Assembly: GCA_934630815.1 (NCBI GenBank) | Contig: CAKTWI010000005.1 | Coordinates: 25,400-89,399, forward strand | DNA: 64,000 bases | Origin: an uncultured Senegalimassilia sp. | GTDB taxonomy: Bacteria > Actinomycetota > Coriobacteriia > Coriobacteriales > Eggerthellaceae | Reading direction: 5' to 3' | Part shown: positions 31,151 to 40,083 of the stretch, piece after piece | Position numbering within the stretch: the stretch's first letter is position 1 | How the letters are laid out: each line of letters starts with the position of its first letter | Notes under the pieces: generated by a model | The model's database searches: none | The model's input: only the letters and a program-made list of their open reading frames with translations | Told to the model about the DNA's origin: nothing | Translations under genes and position numbers: made by a program

Positions 31151-32051
31151 TTTCTTCTATTTCCTCAAAGAGTCGCTGACCGGCTTCACGCGCAATCTTT
31201 CCACTGCGCTCGGTTCCATCGTCACCATCTTCCTGTCGTTGCTCATCATCGGCATTTTCCTGGTGGGCGGTTCGGTGGTCAACAACGTCGTGAAGTCCGT
31301 GGAGCAGGAAGTCAACATCACGGTGTGGATCTCCGATAGCGCCTCCAGCTCTGACGTGCAGTCGCTGCAATCCGAGATCAAGTCAATGTCGTCGGTCGCC
31401 AACGTTAGCTACACCGATAAGGAGCAGGCGCTTGAGAACTTCAAGGCGTCCTCCAGCTCCGATATCGCCGAGTCGCTTGACGGGCAGAACCCGCTGCCGG
31501 CTTCCATCGACGTCGAGCTGTCCGACCCGAAGATGGTCGAGGACGTTGCCTCCCAGATCGAGGCGAACAAGACGTTCCAGAAGATCTGCGATAACCCCTC
31601 CGACCCCTCTGATTCGCTGCGTTACGGCGAGAAGACGGTCGATCGCCTGTTCCAGCTGACCAGTTATGTGCGCGTCATCGGCGTGGCGCTCGTGGGCCTT
31701 CTCATCTTCATCGCGCTGGTGTTCATCAACAACACCATCCGCTTGGCCATTTTGGCTCGCCGCAAGGAAATCGCCATTATGCGTCTGGTGGGCGCTTCCA
31801 ACGGGTTCATCCGAGGGCCCTTCCTCATGGAGGGCGCGCTGCACGCCATCGTCGGCGCTGCGCTTGCCATCGGCACCCTCGAGGTCCTGCGCAACGTGGC
31901 CATGCCTAAGCTGCAGGATGCGCTCACGTGGCTGCCCATCGACCTTTCCGCCGGCACGTTCGCGATGTTCTATGTGATGCTTGCGGTGTTCGGCCTGGTC
32001 ATCGGCTTGATCGGCTCGGCATTCGCCATGCGTCGTTATCTGAAGGTGTAG
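31143..32051 (+). CDS. ftsX: cell division protein FtsX
   Basis: 302-residue permease-like partner of FtsE. Membrane segment 1 (about 22-45, [18 protein letters not shown]) is followed by a roughly 130-residue extracellular loop rich in Ser and Asp, then three membrane segments ([17 protein letters not shown], the [13 protein letters not shown] region, and [17 protein letters not shown]). The [20 protein letters not shown] start and the [26 protein letters not shown] coupling segment are family marks. The extracellular loop usually recruits a hydrolase; none is encoded beside it, but an S41 protease follows 16 nt later. Confidence 0.94.
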   Translation: MSSFFYFLKESLTGFTRNLSTALGSIVTIFLSLLIIGIFLVGGSVVNNVVKSVEQEVNITVWISDSASSSDVQSLQSEIKSMSSVANVSYTDKEQALENFKASSSSDIAESLDGQNPLPASIDVELSDPKMVEDVASQIEANKTFQKICDNPSDPSDSLRYGEKTVDRLFQLTSYVRVIGVALVGLLIFIALVFINNTIRLAILARRKEIAIMRLVGASNGFIRGPFLMEGALHAIVGAALAIGTLEVLRNVAMPKLQDALTWLPIDLSAGTFAMFYVMLAVFGLVIGLIGSAFAMRRYLKV

Positions 32052-32067
32052 CGCTTGAGGAGCATGC

Positions 32068-33357
32068 ATGCCAAGGCATACCGATAAAATTGCCAACATG
32101 GCGGCGTCCGCGCGCAAGGCGCGTGCCCGCAATATAAAGCTCGCGAAGCTGTTCAGCTTGATCATCGTCGTAGCCGCCGCATTTGTCGGCGGCTTCGCCG
32201 TTCGCGGAGACATGGAGCTGCTCGATGCGCTGGGCCTTTCGCAGCTCACGGGCACCCAGGATGCGAAGACGAAGGCTGCGCAAACGCAGCAAACCTATAA
32301 CTCGCTTTCGGCTCGTGTGGGCGAGGTGGAGACCATCGTGAACAAGGACAGCCTTGATTCCTATGATCTAGACACCGCCACCACTAAGATGCTCGATGCG
32401 TTCGCCGTGTCCACTCAGGACCCGTATCTGCGCTATTACGATGCAAGCCGCTTCGCTGCTTCCTCGTCTACTTCCGACGCCTCCGACAACGGCGGCGGCA
32501 TCGGCGTGCTGTTCAACGAATACAACGGCAGCGCCTACGCGGTCGACGTGTTCGAGGGATCGCCGGCGCAGATGGCCGACGTGCGAACCAATGACGTGGT
32601 GGTTTCCATTGATGGCGACCGCAGCCACGCTTGGTCCGCATCCGAGGTCACGCAGGCCATCAAGCGCGATCAGGGCTCTCAGGTGGTCATCACCTGGAGA
32701 CGCGGCTCTTCGCTTGACGACACCAAGGGCACCGAGTTCACCACCACGCTCACCGTCACGGACCAAACGGTCAAAAACGTCGCCACCGAGCTCACGAACA
32801 ACGTTGGCTATATTCAGGTGAAACAGATCACGCAGAATTCCGCGCAGCTCGTGCGGCAGGCCATCGTCGATCTGGATGCAAGGGGAGCGCAATCATATGT
32901 CCTGGACCTGCGCGACAATCCTGGCGGGTACCTTACGCAAGCCGTGGATATCTCAAGCTACTTCATCAAAAGCGGCACTATCGTGCGCATCACCACGAAG
33001 AGCTCGGATGAGACCACGAAAAACGCCACGGGCGATGTGCTTACCGACAAGCCGCTGGTGGTGCTCGTTAACGGCAACACCTCGTCTTCGGCCGAGGTCA
33101 TTGCCGCGTCGTTGAAGGATAACGAACGAGCTACCATCGTGGGCACCACTACGCTTGGCAAGGGCTCGGTGCAGGTCACCCATGAGCTCACGTTCGGCGG
33201 TGCGCTGCGCTATACGGCTGCGTACTACAAAAGCCCGCTCGATCATGACATCGATGGGCTGGGCATCAACCCCGACATCTCCATCGGCCGTTCCGACGAT
33301 GACGACAATCAAAAGTCGTTGGCCATGGAAACCGCGCAATCCATGGTGCGTGAGTAG
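32068..33357 (+). CDS. S41 (CtpA/CtpB-like) carboxy-terminal processing protease
   Basis: 429-residue secreted or membrane-anchored serine protease. A membrane anchor lies at about 30-48 (LFSLIIVVAAAFVGGFAV), a PDZ-type domain at about 145-215 (GIGVLFNEYNGSAYAVDVFEGSPAQMADVRTNDVVVSIDG), and the S41 core has LDLRDNPGGYL, NGNTSSSAEVIAASL (catalytic Ser) and GTTTLGKGSVQ (catalytic Lys). Proteases of this type trim envelope proteins, sometimes in division or sporulation signalling. It is in operon with ftsEX and ends exactly where rnr begins. Confidence 0.93.
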   Translation: MPRHTDKIANMAASARKARARNIKLAKLFSLIIVVAAAFVGGFAVRGDMELLDALGLSQLTGTQDAKTKAAQTQQTYNSLSARVGEVETIVNKDSLDSYDLDTATTKMLDAFAVSTQDPYLRYYDASRFAASSSTSDASDNGGGIGVLFNEYNGSAYAVDVFEGSPAQMADVRTNDVVVSIDGDRSHAWSASEVTQAIKRDQGSQVVITWRRGSSLDDTKGTEFTTTLTVTDQTVKNVATELTNNVGYIQVKQITQNSAQLVRQAIVDLDARGAQSYVLDLRDNPGGYLTQAVDISSYFIKSGTIVRITTKSSDETTKNATGDVLTDKPLVVLVNGNTSSSAEVIAASLKDNERATIVGTTTLGKGSVQVTHELTFGGALRYTAAYYKSPLDHDIDGLGINPDISIGRSDDDDNQKSLAMETAQSMVRE

Positions 33358-35379
33358 ATGGGGCGCACGCGCAAGCACACGCGTCGCCGTCCGCGCCCCA
33401 ATCCTCACGGCATTCTGGTGGTTCATGCGGGATCGTTCGGTTTTGTACGGACGGCAGAAGGGGAATACTTCATCCCGGAATCGAAGATGGCGGGGGCTTT
33501 CGACGGCGACCTGGTGGAAGTGGCACCGCTTCCTGCGCGCGGTACGTCCGGCGACGCACACGCCGATCGGCCGGCGGCCCGCGTGCTGCGCGTCATCGAC
33601 CGTGCGCACGATACCGTGGTTGGGCGCTATGAGGTCGCCGAGCCTTTCGGCGTGGTGGTGCCCGAGGACCATAACATCCCCTATGACATCTTCACCATGC
33701 GCGCCGATTCGCCGGATATCCCAGATGGGGCGCTTGTGCGCGTTCGCATGACGGCGTATCCGTCTCGGCATGAAGCCGCGTGCGGCGTTATCGAGGACGT
33801 GCTCGGCATGGCAGACGATGCCACCGTCTCCGTTGAATCCATCATCGCCCGCGCCAAGCTTGAAACCGTGTTCTCGGAAGGCGCCTTGGCGCAAGCCGAT
33901 GCGGCGGCTCTCGACGAAGTGGGCGCCCTTGCCGCAGGGTACCGCGATATCCGCGATCGCGTGGTGTTCACCATCGACCCGGCCGATGCCCGGGATTTCG
34001 ATGATGCGCTTTCCCTGGAGCCCGCGGAGGACTTCCGCAAGCACGGCGCCGTATGGCGTCTGGGCGTCCACATCGCCGATGTGTCGCATTATGTGGAGTG
34101 GAACAGCTCGCTCGACCTTGATGCGCGCCGTCGCGCCACGAGCGTTTACCTGGTCGATCGCGTCATCCCCATGCTGCCCGAGCAGCTTTCCAACGGCTTG
34201 TGCTCGCTCAATCCCGGCGAAACTCGCAGGTGCATGACGTGTGACGTATACCTTGACGAGGACTGGAGGCCCGTCGGCTACGACCTGTACCCGGCGCTCA
34301 TGCGCTCGTGCGCTCGCTTGTCGTACAGCCAGGTGCTCGATGCGCTGCAGGGCGCGCCGCTCGGCGCCTCCGGCACGCTCGACGGCTTGAAAGGCTGCGC
34401 GGCAGGTCAGGATATTGACGAAGCCATCATGCAGCGCGTGAGGAGCCTGAGCAGTTTCGCCCAGGCGCGCATCGCGTACCGGCAAGCTGCCGGCGGCCTT
34501 GACTTCGAGTTCCCCGAGGCCCGCGTGATCCTCGACGCATCGGGCAAGCCCTGCGGGGTGGACCTGCGCGTGAAGAACCAGGCCACAAGCCTTGTCGAGG
34601 AGGCCATGATCTTAGCCAACGAGGTGGTTGCGGCGCATCTGCACGAGCGCGATTTCCCCGCCTTGTACCGAGTGCATGAGAAACCCTCGCCGGACAGTCT
34701 TGCCGCGTTGCTTCCCGTGCTCTCGGAGTTCAGCTGGTTCAACCGCATCAGCCCTGAACGCTTCGTGGCAGGCGATGCACATGCCGCGCAGCAGGTGCTC
34801 TTGGAAAGCCAGGGACGCCTTGAGGCCGATCTTGTGCAGGCGCTCGTGTTGCGCGCCATGAAGCGCGCTTGCTATAAGCCCGAATGCGAAGGGCATTACG
34901 GCCTGGCAAGCGCGGCGTATGCGCATTTCACCAGCCCTATTCGCCGATATCCCGACTTGGTGGTGCATCGCATGCTGCGCGCGCAGCTCACGCGCCGTCC
35001 TCAGCGTTTCGAGCAGGAGGTTGCGGCGCTGCCTTGGATCGCCGAGCACTCCTCGGATATGGAGCGCGTCGCCGAGAAGGCGGCCCGCAAGTCGCAGGAG
35101 CTCAAGCTTGCCGAGTATATGTCCCGTTTCGTCGGGCAGGGCTTCTCGGCGGTGGTGTCGGGGGTTGCCGCATACGGCATGTACGTGAAGCTCGACAACA
35201 CCGCGGAAGGGCTGGTGGCCGCCAGGTATTTGGGCGGCGAATATTTCGCCCTCGACGCGGCGGGTTGCATGCTGGTCGGTCAGGACAGCGGACGCGTGTT
35301 CCGATTGGGCCAGCGCGTTGATGTGGTCCTTGAGGCTGTGGACGCCCGGGCCGGCCGCCTTGACTTCCGCCTTGCATGA
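33358..35379 (+). CDS. rnr: ribonuclease R
   Basis: 673-residue 3'-5' exoribonuclease of the RNB family. Cold-shock-like domains occupy the first 200 residues (HAGSFGFVRT), then the catalytic RNB domain with FTIDPADARDFDDALSLE, whose Asp residues bind metal, and HIADVSHYV, YAHFTSPIRRYPDLVVHR. A C-terminal S1 domain (GVAAYGMYVKLDNTAEGLV) is present. RNase R degrades structured RNA and works with tmRNA-SmpB on faulty mRNA. The ATG follows the upstream stop without a gap. It is shorter than E. coli RNase R (813) because the basic tail is absent. Confidence 0.94.
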   Translation: MGRTRKHTRRRPRPNPHGILVVHAGSFGFVRTAEGEYFIPESKMAGAFDGDLVEVAPLPARGTSGDAHADRPAARVLRVIDRAHDTVVGRYEVAEPFGVVVPEDHNIPYDIFTMRADSPDIPDGALVRVRMTAYPSRHEAACGVIEDVLGMADDATVSVESIIARAKLETVFSEGALAQADAAALDEVGALAAGYRDIRDRVVFTIDPADARDFDDALSLEPAEDFRKHGAVWRLGVHIADVSHYVEWNSSLDLDARRRATSVYLVDRVIPMLPEQLSNGLCSLNPGETRRCMTCDVYLDEDWRPVGYDLYPALMRSCARLSYSQVLDALQGAPLGASGTLDGLKGCAAGQDIDEAIMQRVRSLSSFAQARIAYRQAAGGLDFEFPEARVILDASGKPCGVDLRVKNQATSLVEEAMILANEVVAAHLHERDFPALYRVHEKPSPDSLAALLPVLSEFSWFNRISPERFVAGDAHAAQQVLLESQGRLEADLVQALVLRAMKRACYKPECEGHYGLASAAYAHFTSPIRRYPDLVVHRMLRAQLTRRPQRFEQEVAALPWIAEHSSDMERVAEKAARKSQELKLAEYMSRFVGQGFSAVVSGVAAYGMYVKLDNTAEGLVAARYLGGEYFALDAAGCMLVGQDSGRVFRLGQRVDVVLEAVDARAGRLDFRLA

Positions 35380-35430
35380 ACAAGTTCAAGCCACGGGTCG
35401 AAATGCTGCGCAAGTGAAATAACCTGATTG

Positions 35431-35466
35431 CGAAGTCCCACGTCACAGGCGTGGGACTTCGTTTTT
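35431..35466 (+). terminator. terminator of the ftsEX-S41-rnr operon
   Basis: CGAAGTCCCACG / CGTGGGACTTCG stem (35431-35442 with 35450-35461) and TTTTT. Confidence 0.92.
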
Positions 35467-35599
35467 CCGACCGAAGAAAACGTGAATGAGATTCCGTTTG
35501 CCTTGAAAACCCTACCGCTTGCACTACCATTTTCGGGTACGCGGTTCCCGTCTTATCAGGCGTGTTCGAAGAAATTATTCGTGAATAGGATCTATGTAT

Positions 35600-36562
35600 A
35601 TGAATACCCGCATCACTGAGCTTTTGGGCATCCAAGCGCCCATCATCCAAGGCGCCATGGCGCGCATCGCCGATGCCAGCTTGGCCGGCGCCGTCAGCGC
35701 CGCCGGCGGCTTGGGCATCATCGCCTGCGGCGGCGCCCCGCTTGAATGGGTGGAGCAGCAGGTTGCGGCAGCTCGCAAGATCACCGGCAACCCCATCGGC
35801 GCCAACGTCATGCTTATGGACCCCAATGCCGCCGAGCTTGCCCGACTGCTCGTCGATCTGAAGATCGACGTGATCACCACCGGTGCCGGCAGCCCTGCCA
35901 ACTATATGGATATGTGGAAAGAGGCCGGCATCAAGGTTATCCCCGTCGTCGCCACCACCGCGCTCGCCAAGCGCATGGAGCGTCTGGGCGCCGATGCCGT
36001 CGTGGCCGAGGGCACCGAAAGCGGTGGGCATGTGGGCGAGCTTACCACCATGGCCCTGGTCCCTGCGGTGTGCGACACTGTTTCCATCCCCGTCATCGCC
36101 GCAGGCGGCATCGCCGATGGGCGCGGTGTGGCGGCCGCGTTCGCGCTGGGCGCCGAGGGCGTGCAGATGGGTACGCGCTTCCTTACCGTTGAGGAATGCA
36201 CCGTTTCCGATGCATATAAAGAGCGCGTTTTGGCGGCCAAGGACTCCGACACCATCGTCACGGGACGCGGCAGCGGCCATCCCGTCCGTTGCCTGAAGAA
36301 CAAGTTCTCCCGCAACGTGCGCAAGCTGGAGGCCGATCTGAACAAGAACGGCGACGAGCTCGAGGCCATGTATGTGGGAAGCCTGCGCCGCGCCGTCGAA
36401 GGCGATGTGGACAACGGTTCCATGATGGCCGGCCAGGTCGCCGCGCTTGTGCATGAGCGCAAGACCGCGCAGGAGGTTATCGATGAGCTGATGGCGCAGG
36501 CGCAGGCAGTCGGCGCACGCAGCCTCCAGCAGGCCGCCGACGCCAACGCGGCGCGCGGGTAG
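35600..36562 (+). CDS. fabK: enoyl-ACP reductase II (FabK)
   Basis: 320-residue FMN-dependent enoyl-ACP reductase of the nitronate-monooxygenase-like family; last reduction of the fatty-acid elongation cycle. MNTRITELLGIQAPIIQGAMARIADASLAGAVSAAGGLG closely matches FabK N-termini; TGAGSP, EGTESGGHVGELTTM and PVIAAGGIADGRGVAAAFALGAEGVQMGTRF bind FMN. The ATG at 35600 is preferred over 35594 because AGGA is then 9 nt away and the start matches the family. First gene of the fab cluster. FabK enzymes are not inhibited by triclosan. Confidence 0.93.
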   Translation: MNTRITELLGIQAPIIQGAMARIADASLAGAVSAAGGLGIIACGGAPLEWVEQQVAAARKITGNPIGANVMLMDPNAAELARLLVDLKIDVITTGAGSPANYMDMWKEAGIKVIPVVATTALAKRMERLGADAVVAEGTESGGHVGELTTMALVPAVCDTVSIPVIAAGGIADGRGVAAAFALGAEGVQMGTRFLTVEECTVSDAYKERVLAAKDSDTIVTGRGSGHPVRCLKNKFSRNVRKLEADLNKNGDELEAMYVGSLRRAVEGDVDNGSMMAGQVAALVHERKTAQEVIDELMAQAQAVGARSLQQAADANAARG

Positions 36563-36571
36563 GGGGTCGGT

Positions 36572-37504
36572 ATGAACCCGGTATTCATGTTCTCGGGCCA
36601 AGGCGCCCAAAAGCCTGGCATGGGCGAGAGCTTGTTCGACGTTCCCGAAGTCAAGGCGGTGCTCGACTGCGCCTCCGACGTGCTCGGCTACGACGTGGCC
36701 GAGCTCATGACCAGCGCTCCTGCTGAAAAGCTCAACGACACCCGGTATGCGCAGCCGGCCACCTGTGCGCTGTCCGCGGGCATCGCGTCGGCCTTGCAAG
36801 CGCGCGGCGTGCAGCCCCAGGCTGTGCTCGGATTCTCGTTGGGGCAGGTCAGCGCCCTGGCGGTTTCGGGTATGCTCACCTACGAGGAAACGTTCTCCTT
36901 TGTTGCCGAGCGCGCCCGCCTTATGGCGCAGGCAGCTGCCGAGCGTCCGGGCGTGATGAGCGCGCTGCTCAAAGCTGACGGCGAATCGGTCGCGCAGCTG
37001 TGCGAGGAGTGCGCGCAGGGCCAGGTGCTCGTCCCCGCGAACTTCAATTGCCCGGGCCAGATCGTCATATCGGGAGAGCAGGCCGCCGTCGAGCGAGCCG
37101 AAGCCGCCTGGGGGGCGGCGGGCAAGCGGTTTGCCCGTCTGGCCACCTCCGGCGCGTTCCACAGCCCGCTTATGCAGTCAGCCGCCGATGAGCTTGACGC
37201 ATATCTGGCGAAGGTGGATTTCAAACAGCCTTCCGTCCCGCTGATCTGCAACACCGATGCGCAGCCGCTTTCCGCCGAGGCGGCGCGACGCCATCTGGTC
37301 GACCATCTAACCCATCCGGTGCGCTTCGAGCAAAGCGTGCGGGCCCTGGCCGATCAGGGCGCCTCCGTGTTCGCCGAGGTCGGCTTCGGCGGGGTGCTGT
37401 CGAACCTGGTCAAACGCATCGACCGCAAGGCGGCCCGCCCCTGCATCCAGGATGCGGCGTCCTTCGATGCCTTCGTTTCCGAATACGCCGAGGATAAGGA
37501 ATAG
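36572..37504 (+). CDS. fabD: malonyl-CoA:ACP transacylase
   Basis: 310-residue FabD moving malonyl groups from CoA to acyl carrier protein. FMFSGQGAQKPGMG, the nucleophile Ser in GFSLGQVSAL (the usual GHSLGE reads GFSLGQ), the GAFHSPLM catalytic His and the VEVGFGGVLSNLVKR C-terminus are present. It starts 9 nt after fabK with GGGGGTCGGT upstream and ends 3 nt before fabG. Confidence 0.95.
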   Translation: MNPVFMFSGQGAQKPGMGESLFDVPEVKAVLDCASDVLGYDVAELMTSAPAEKLNDTRYAQPATCALSAGIASALQARGVQPQAVLGFSLGQVSALAVSGMLTYEETFSFVAERARLMAQAAAERPGVMSALLKADGESVAQLCEECAQGQVLVPANFNCPGQIVISGEQAAVERAEAAWGAAGKRFARLATSGAFHSPLMQSAADELDAYLAKVDFKQPSVPLICNTDAQPLSAEAARRHLVDHLTHPVRFEQSVRALADQGASVFAEVGFGGVLSNLVKRIDRKAARPCIQDAASFDAFVSEYAEDKE

Positions 37505-37507
37505 CAC

Positions 37508-38272
37508 ATGAGCGAATCTCAAGATACCACCCGCCGCGCGGCGCTTGTCACCGGCAGCTCGCGCGGTATCGGCCTTGCGGTCGCCGAGCAGCTGGCGGCT
37601 GCCGGCTTCAATGTGGCGCTGAACTGCTCGAGCGAGGCGGGCCTTCCCGTGCTGCGCGAGCAGGCTAGCCGCATCGCCGGCGAACATGGCGTGCAGGTAG
37701 AGGCCATCGCGGCAAGCGTGGCCGATGAAGCCGAGGCGAACGCGCTGGTCGAGCAGGCGCATGAGGCCTTCGGCCGCCTTGATGCCGTGGTCAACAACGC
37801 CGGCATCACGCGCGACGGGCTTATGGTGCGCATGAAGGACGACGACTTCGACCGCGTCATCGACGTGAACCTGAAGGGCACCTTCCACATCTGCCGCGCC
37901 GCCGGCAAGATCATGATGAAGCAGCGTTACGGGCGCATCGTGAACATGTCGAGCATCTCCGGCGTCGGCGGCAACGCCGGCCAGGCCAACTACGCGGCAT
38001 CGAAGGCGGGCGTCATCGGGCTGACGAAGACCATCGCCCGCGAGCTTGCGGCCCGCGGCGTCACGGCCAACTCCGTCGCCCCCGGCTTCATCTCCACCGA
38101 CATGACCGACGCCCTGTCCGAAAAGCAGCGCGAGGCCATCGGCGAGCAGATCCCCATGAAGCGCTTCGGCACGGTGGACGACGTCGCCCATCTGGTGGGC
38201 TTTTTGGCAAGCGAGGAATCCGGCTACATTACCGGGCAGGTCATCTGCATCGATGGAGGTTTGGCACTATGA
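37508..38272 (+). CDS. fabG: 3-oxoacyl-ACP reductase
   Basis: 254-residue short-chain dehydrogenase that reduces 3-oxoacyl-ACP with NADPH. ALVTGSSRGIGLAVAEQLAAAG is the cofactor loop, NNAGITRDGLMVRM the structural motif, and Ser-Tyr-Lys are in MSSISGVGGNAGQANYAASKAG. The C-terminus YITGQVICIDGGLAL is typical of FabG. Its stop overlaps the fabF start (ATGA). Confidence 0.96.
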   Translation: MSESQDTTRRAALVTGSSRGIGLAVAEQLAAAGFNVALNCSSEAGLPVLREQASRIAGEHGVQVEAIAASVADEAEANALVEQAHEAFGRLDAVVNNAGITRDGLMVRMKDDDFDRVIDVNLKGTFHICRAAGKIMMKQRYGRIVNMSSISGVGGNAGQANYAASKAGVIGLTKTIARELAARGVTANSVAPGFISTDMTDALSEKQREAIGEQIPMKRFGTVDDVAHLVGFLASEESGYITGQVICIDGGLAL

Positions 38273-39549
38273 GTCAGGTAATCGATACGTCCGCAACGCG
38301 TCGTCCCGACGGCACCCACCGCGTCGTCATCACCGGCATGGGCGCGGTCACGCCCGCCGGCGTCGGCGTGGACGCGCTGTGGGATGCGGTCATGGGCAAG
38401 CGTTGCTGCATTGGCACCATTTCGCACTTCGATCATGAAGCGTTCGATGTGCATGTGGCGGGCGAGGTGCGTGACTTCGACCCGACCGAGCACGGGTTGT
38501 CCAAGAAGGAGGCGCGCCGCTTCGAGCGCTTCGTCCAGTACGCCATCGTAGCCGCCGACGAGGCCATGGCTCAGTCCGGCATCGACATGGAGCAGGAGGA
38601 CCCCACGCGCGCGGCCGTCATCTTCGGCGCGGGCATCGGCGGCATCGATGAGCTGCAAAACGGCTTCTTCACGCTGCACGATAAGGGCCCCAAGCGCGTG
38701 AGCCCGCTGTTCGTGCCCACCATGATCGGCAATATCGCAGCGGGCCACTTGGCCATCCGCTACGGCATGCGCGGCGAGTGCATCGACGTGACCACCGCTT
38801 GCGCCACCGGCGCCCACAACATCGGCGCCGCCGTGCGCTCCATCCGCCATGGGTACGCCGATATGGCGCTTGCGGGCGGTTCGGAGGAGTCGGTAAACCC
38901 CATCTGCATCGCCGGTTTCGCCAACCTGGGCGCGCTTGCAAAGGTGGACGACCCTACTCAGGCCTCGTTGCCCTTCGATGAGCGCCGCTGCGGTTTCGTT
39001 GCGGGCGAAGGCGCCGGCGCCGTGGTGCTCGAATCCCTTGAGCATGCCCTCGCGCGCGGTGCGAAGCCCCTGGCCGAGATCACGGGCTTCGGCTCCACGG
39101 GCGACGCCTACCACATGACCGCCCCCGAGCCTTCGGGCGAGGGCATCCAGCGCGCCATGCTCCAGGCGCTGTCCGAAGGCGGCTTCACGCCCGCGGACCT
39201 TGGCCACGTCAATGCTCACGGCACGGCCACTCCGGCGAACGATTCCACCGAGTCGCATGCGCTGCTTGCGCTGTGCGGCGAAGAGGAGGGTCGCAAGGTG
39301 CCGGTGGTGTCCGTGAAGGGAACGACGGGCCATACGCTCGGCGCTGCCGGCGCGGTCGAGGCCATCGTCACGGCGCTTTCCGTCGCCAACGAATGCGTGC
39401 CGCCCACCACGGGCTTCACGCAGCCCGATCCCGACTGCCCCGTCAACGTGCTCACTGAGGCGAAGACGGGCTATCCGCAGAAGGTGGCGCTGTCGAACTC
39501 GCTGGGCTTCGGCGGCCACAACGCCGTGCTCGCCATCTCGCCCTTCTAA
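38269..39549 (+). CDS. fabF: 3-oxoacyl-ACP synthase II
   Basis: 426-residue condensing enzyme (KAS II) extending acyl-ACP by two carbons. The Cys-His-His triad is in TTACATGAHNIG, NAHGTATPANDSTE and VKGTTGHTLGAAGAVE; VVITGMGAVTPAGVG and the GFGGHNAVLAI end are family marks. A start in overlap with fabG suggests coupling. No fabH or acpP lies in this cluster. Confidence 0.96.
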   Translation: MSQVIDTSATRRPDGTHRVVITGMGAVTPAGVGVDALWDAVMGKRCCIGTISHFDHEAFDVHVAGEVRDFDPTEHGLSKKEARRFERFVQYAIVAADEAMAQSGIDMEQEDPTRAAVIFGAGIGGIDELQNGFFTLHDKGPKRVSPLFVPTMIGNIAAGHLAIRYGMRGECIDVTTACATGAHNIGAAVRSIRHGYADMALAGGSEESVNPICIAGFANLGALAKVDDPTQASLPFDERRCGFVAGEGAGAVVLESLEHALARGAKPLAEITGFGSTGDAYHMTAPEPSGEGIQRAMLQALSEGGFTPADLGHVNAHGTATPANDSTESHALLALCGEEEGRKVPVVSVKGTTGHTLGAAGAVEAIVTALSVANECVPPTTGFTQPDPDCPVNVLTEAKTGYPQKVALSNSLGFGGHNAVLAISPF

Positions 39550-39613
39550 GGCGCTGCATCGCATCTCCTCCCATTCAGCGGGCGCACCTGTGCCCCATTC
39601 TAAGGATCTACCC

Positions 39614-40063
39614 ATGGAAACCATCCAATACCCCTGCGGCCGCGACGTCGTTGAGCGCGTCCTGCCGCATCGAGACCCGTTCGTGTGGGTCAGCCGCGTG
39701 CTCGAATGCGAGCCCGGGGCAAGCATCACCGCCGAGCTCGATGTCGACCCCGAGCTGTCCCTGTTCGCGGGTCATTTTCCCGGGCATCCGGTGCTGCCGG
39801 GCGTCATCATCATGGAGGCGCTTGCGCAAACCGCTTCGTTCTGTGCTCTCGTCGGACGCGATGAGCCCGGCGTGCTGGGCTTTTTCGCCGGCATCGACAA
39901 GGCGAAGTTCCGTCACCAGGTACAGCCCGGCGACGTGCTCACCCTGAAGGCCGATATCGTGAAGAACTCCTCGCGCATGGTCGTCGCCGAGGTGCAGGCG
40001 CTCGTCGGCGACCAGGTTGCGGCCACGGCAACGCAGAAATACGTCATGGCCAAGGGCGCATAG
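39614..40063 (+). CDS. fabZ: 3-hydroxyacyl-ACP dehydratase
   Basis: 149-residue hot-dog fold dehydratase. VLPHRDPFVWVSRVLE and AGHFPGHPVLPGVIIMEALAQTASF (catalytic His and Glu region) are diagnostic, and FFAGIDKAKFRHQVQPGD follows. The start METIQYPCGRDV is chosen by TAAGGA upstream; an in-frame ATG at 39590 would add 8 residues without a ribosome site. Part of the fab operon with 64 nt to fabF and 20 nt to accDA. Confidence 0.95.
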   Translation: METIQYPCGRDVVERVLPHRDPFVWVSRVLECEPGASITAELDVDPELSLFAGHFPGHPVLPGVIIMEALAQTASFCALVGRDEPGVLGFFAGIDKAKFRHQVQPGDVLTLKADIVKNSSRMVVAEVQALVGDQVAATATQKYVMAKGA

Positions 40064-40083
40064 GGTTTTTCGAGGGGTTTGAC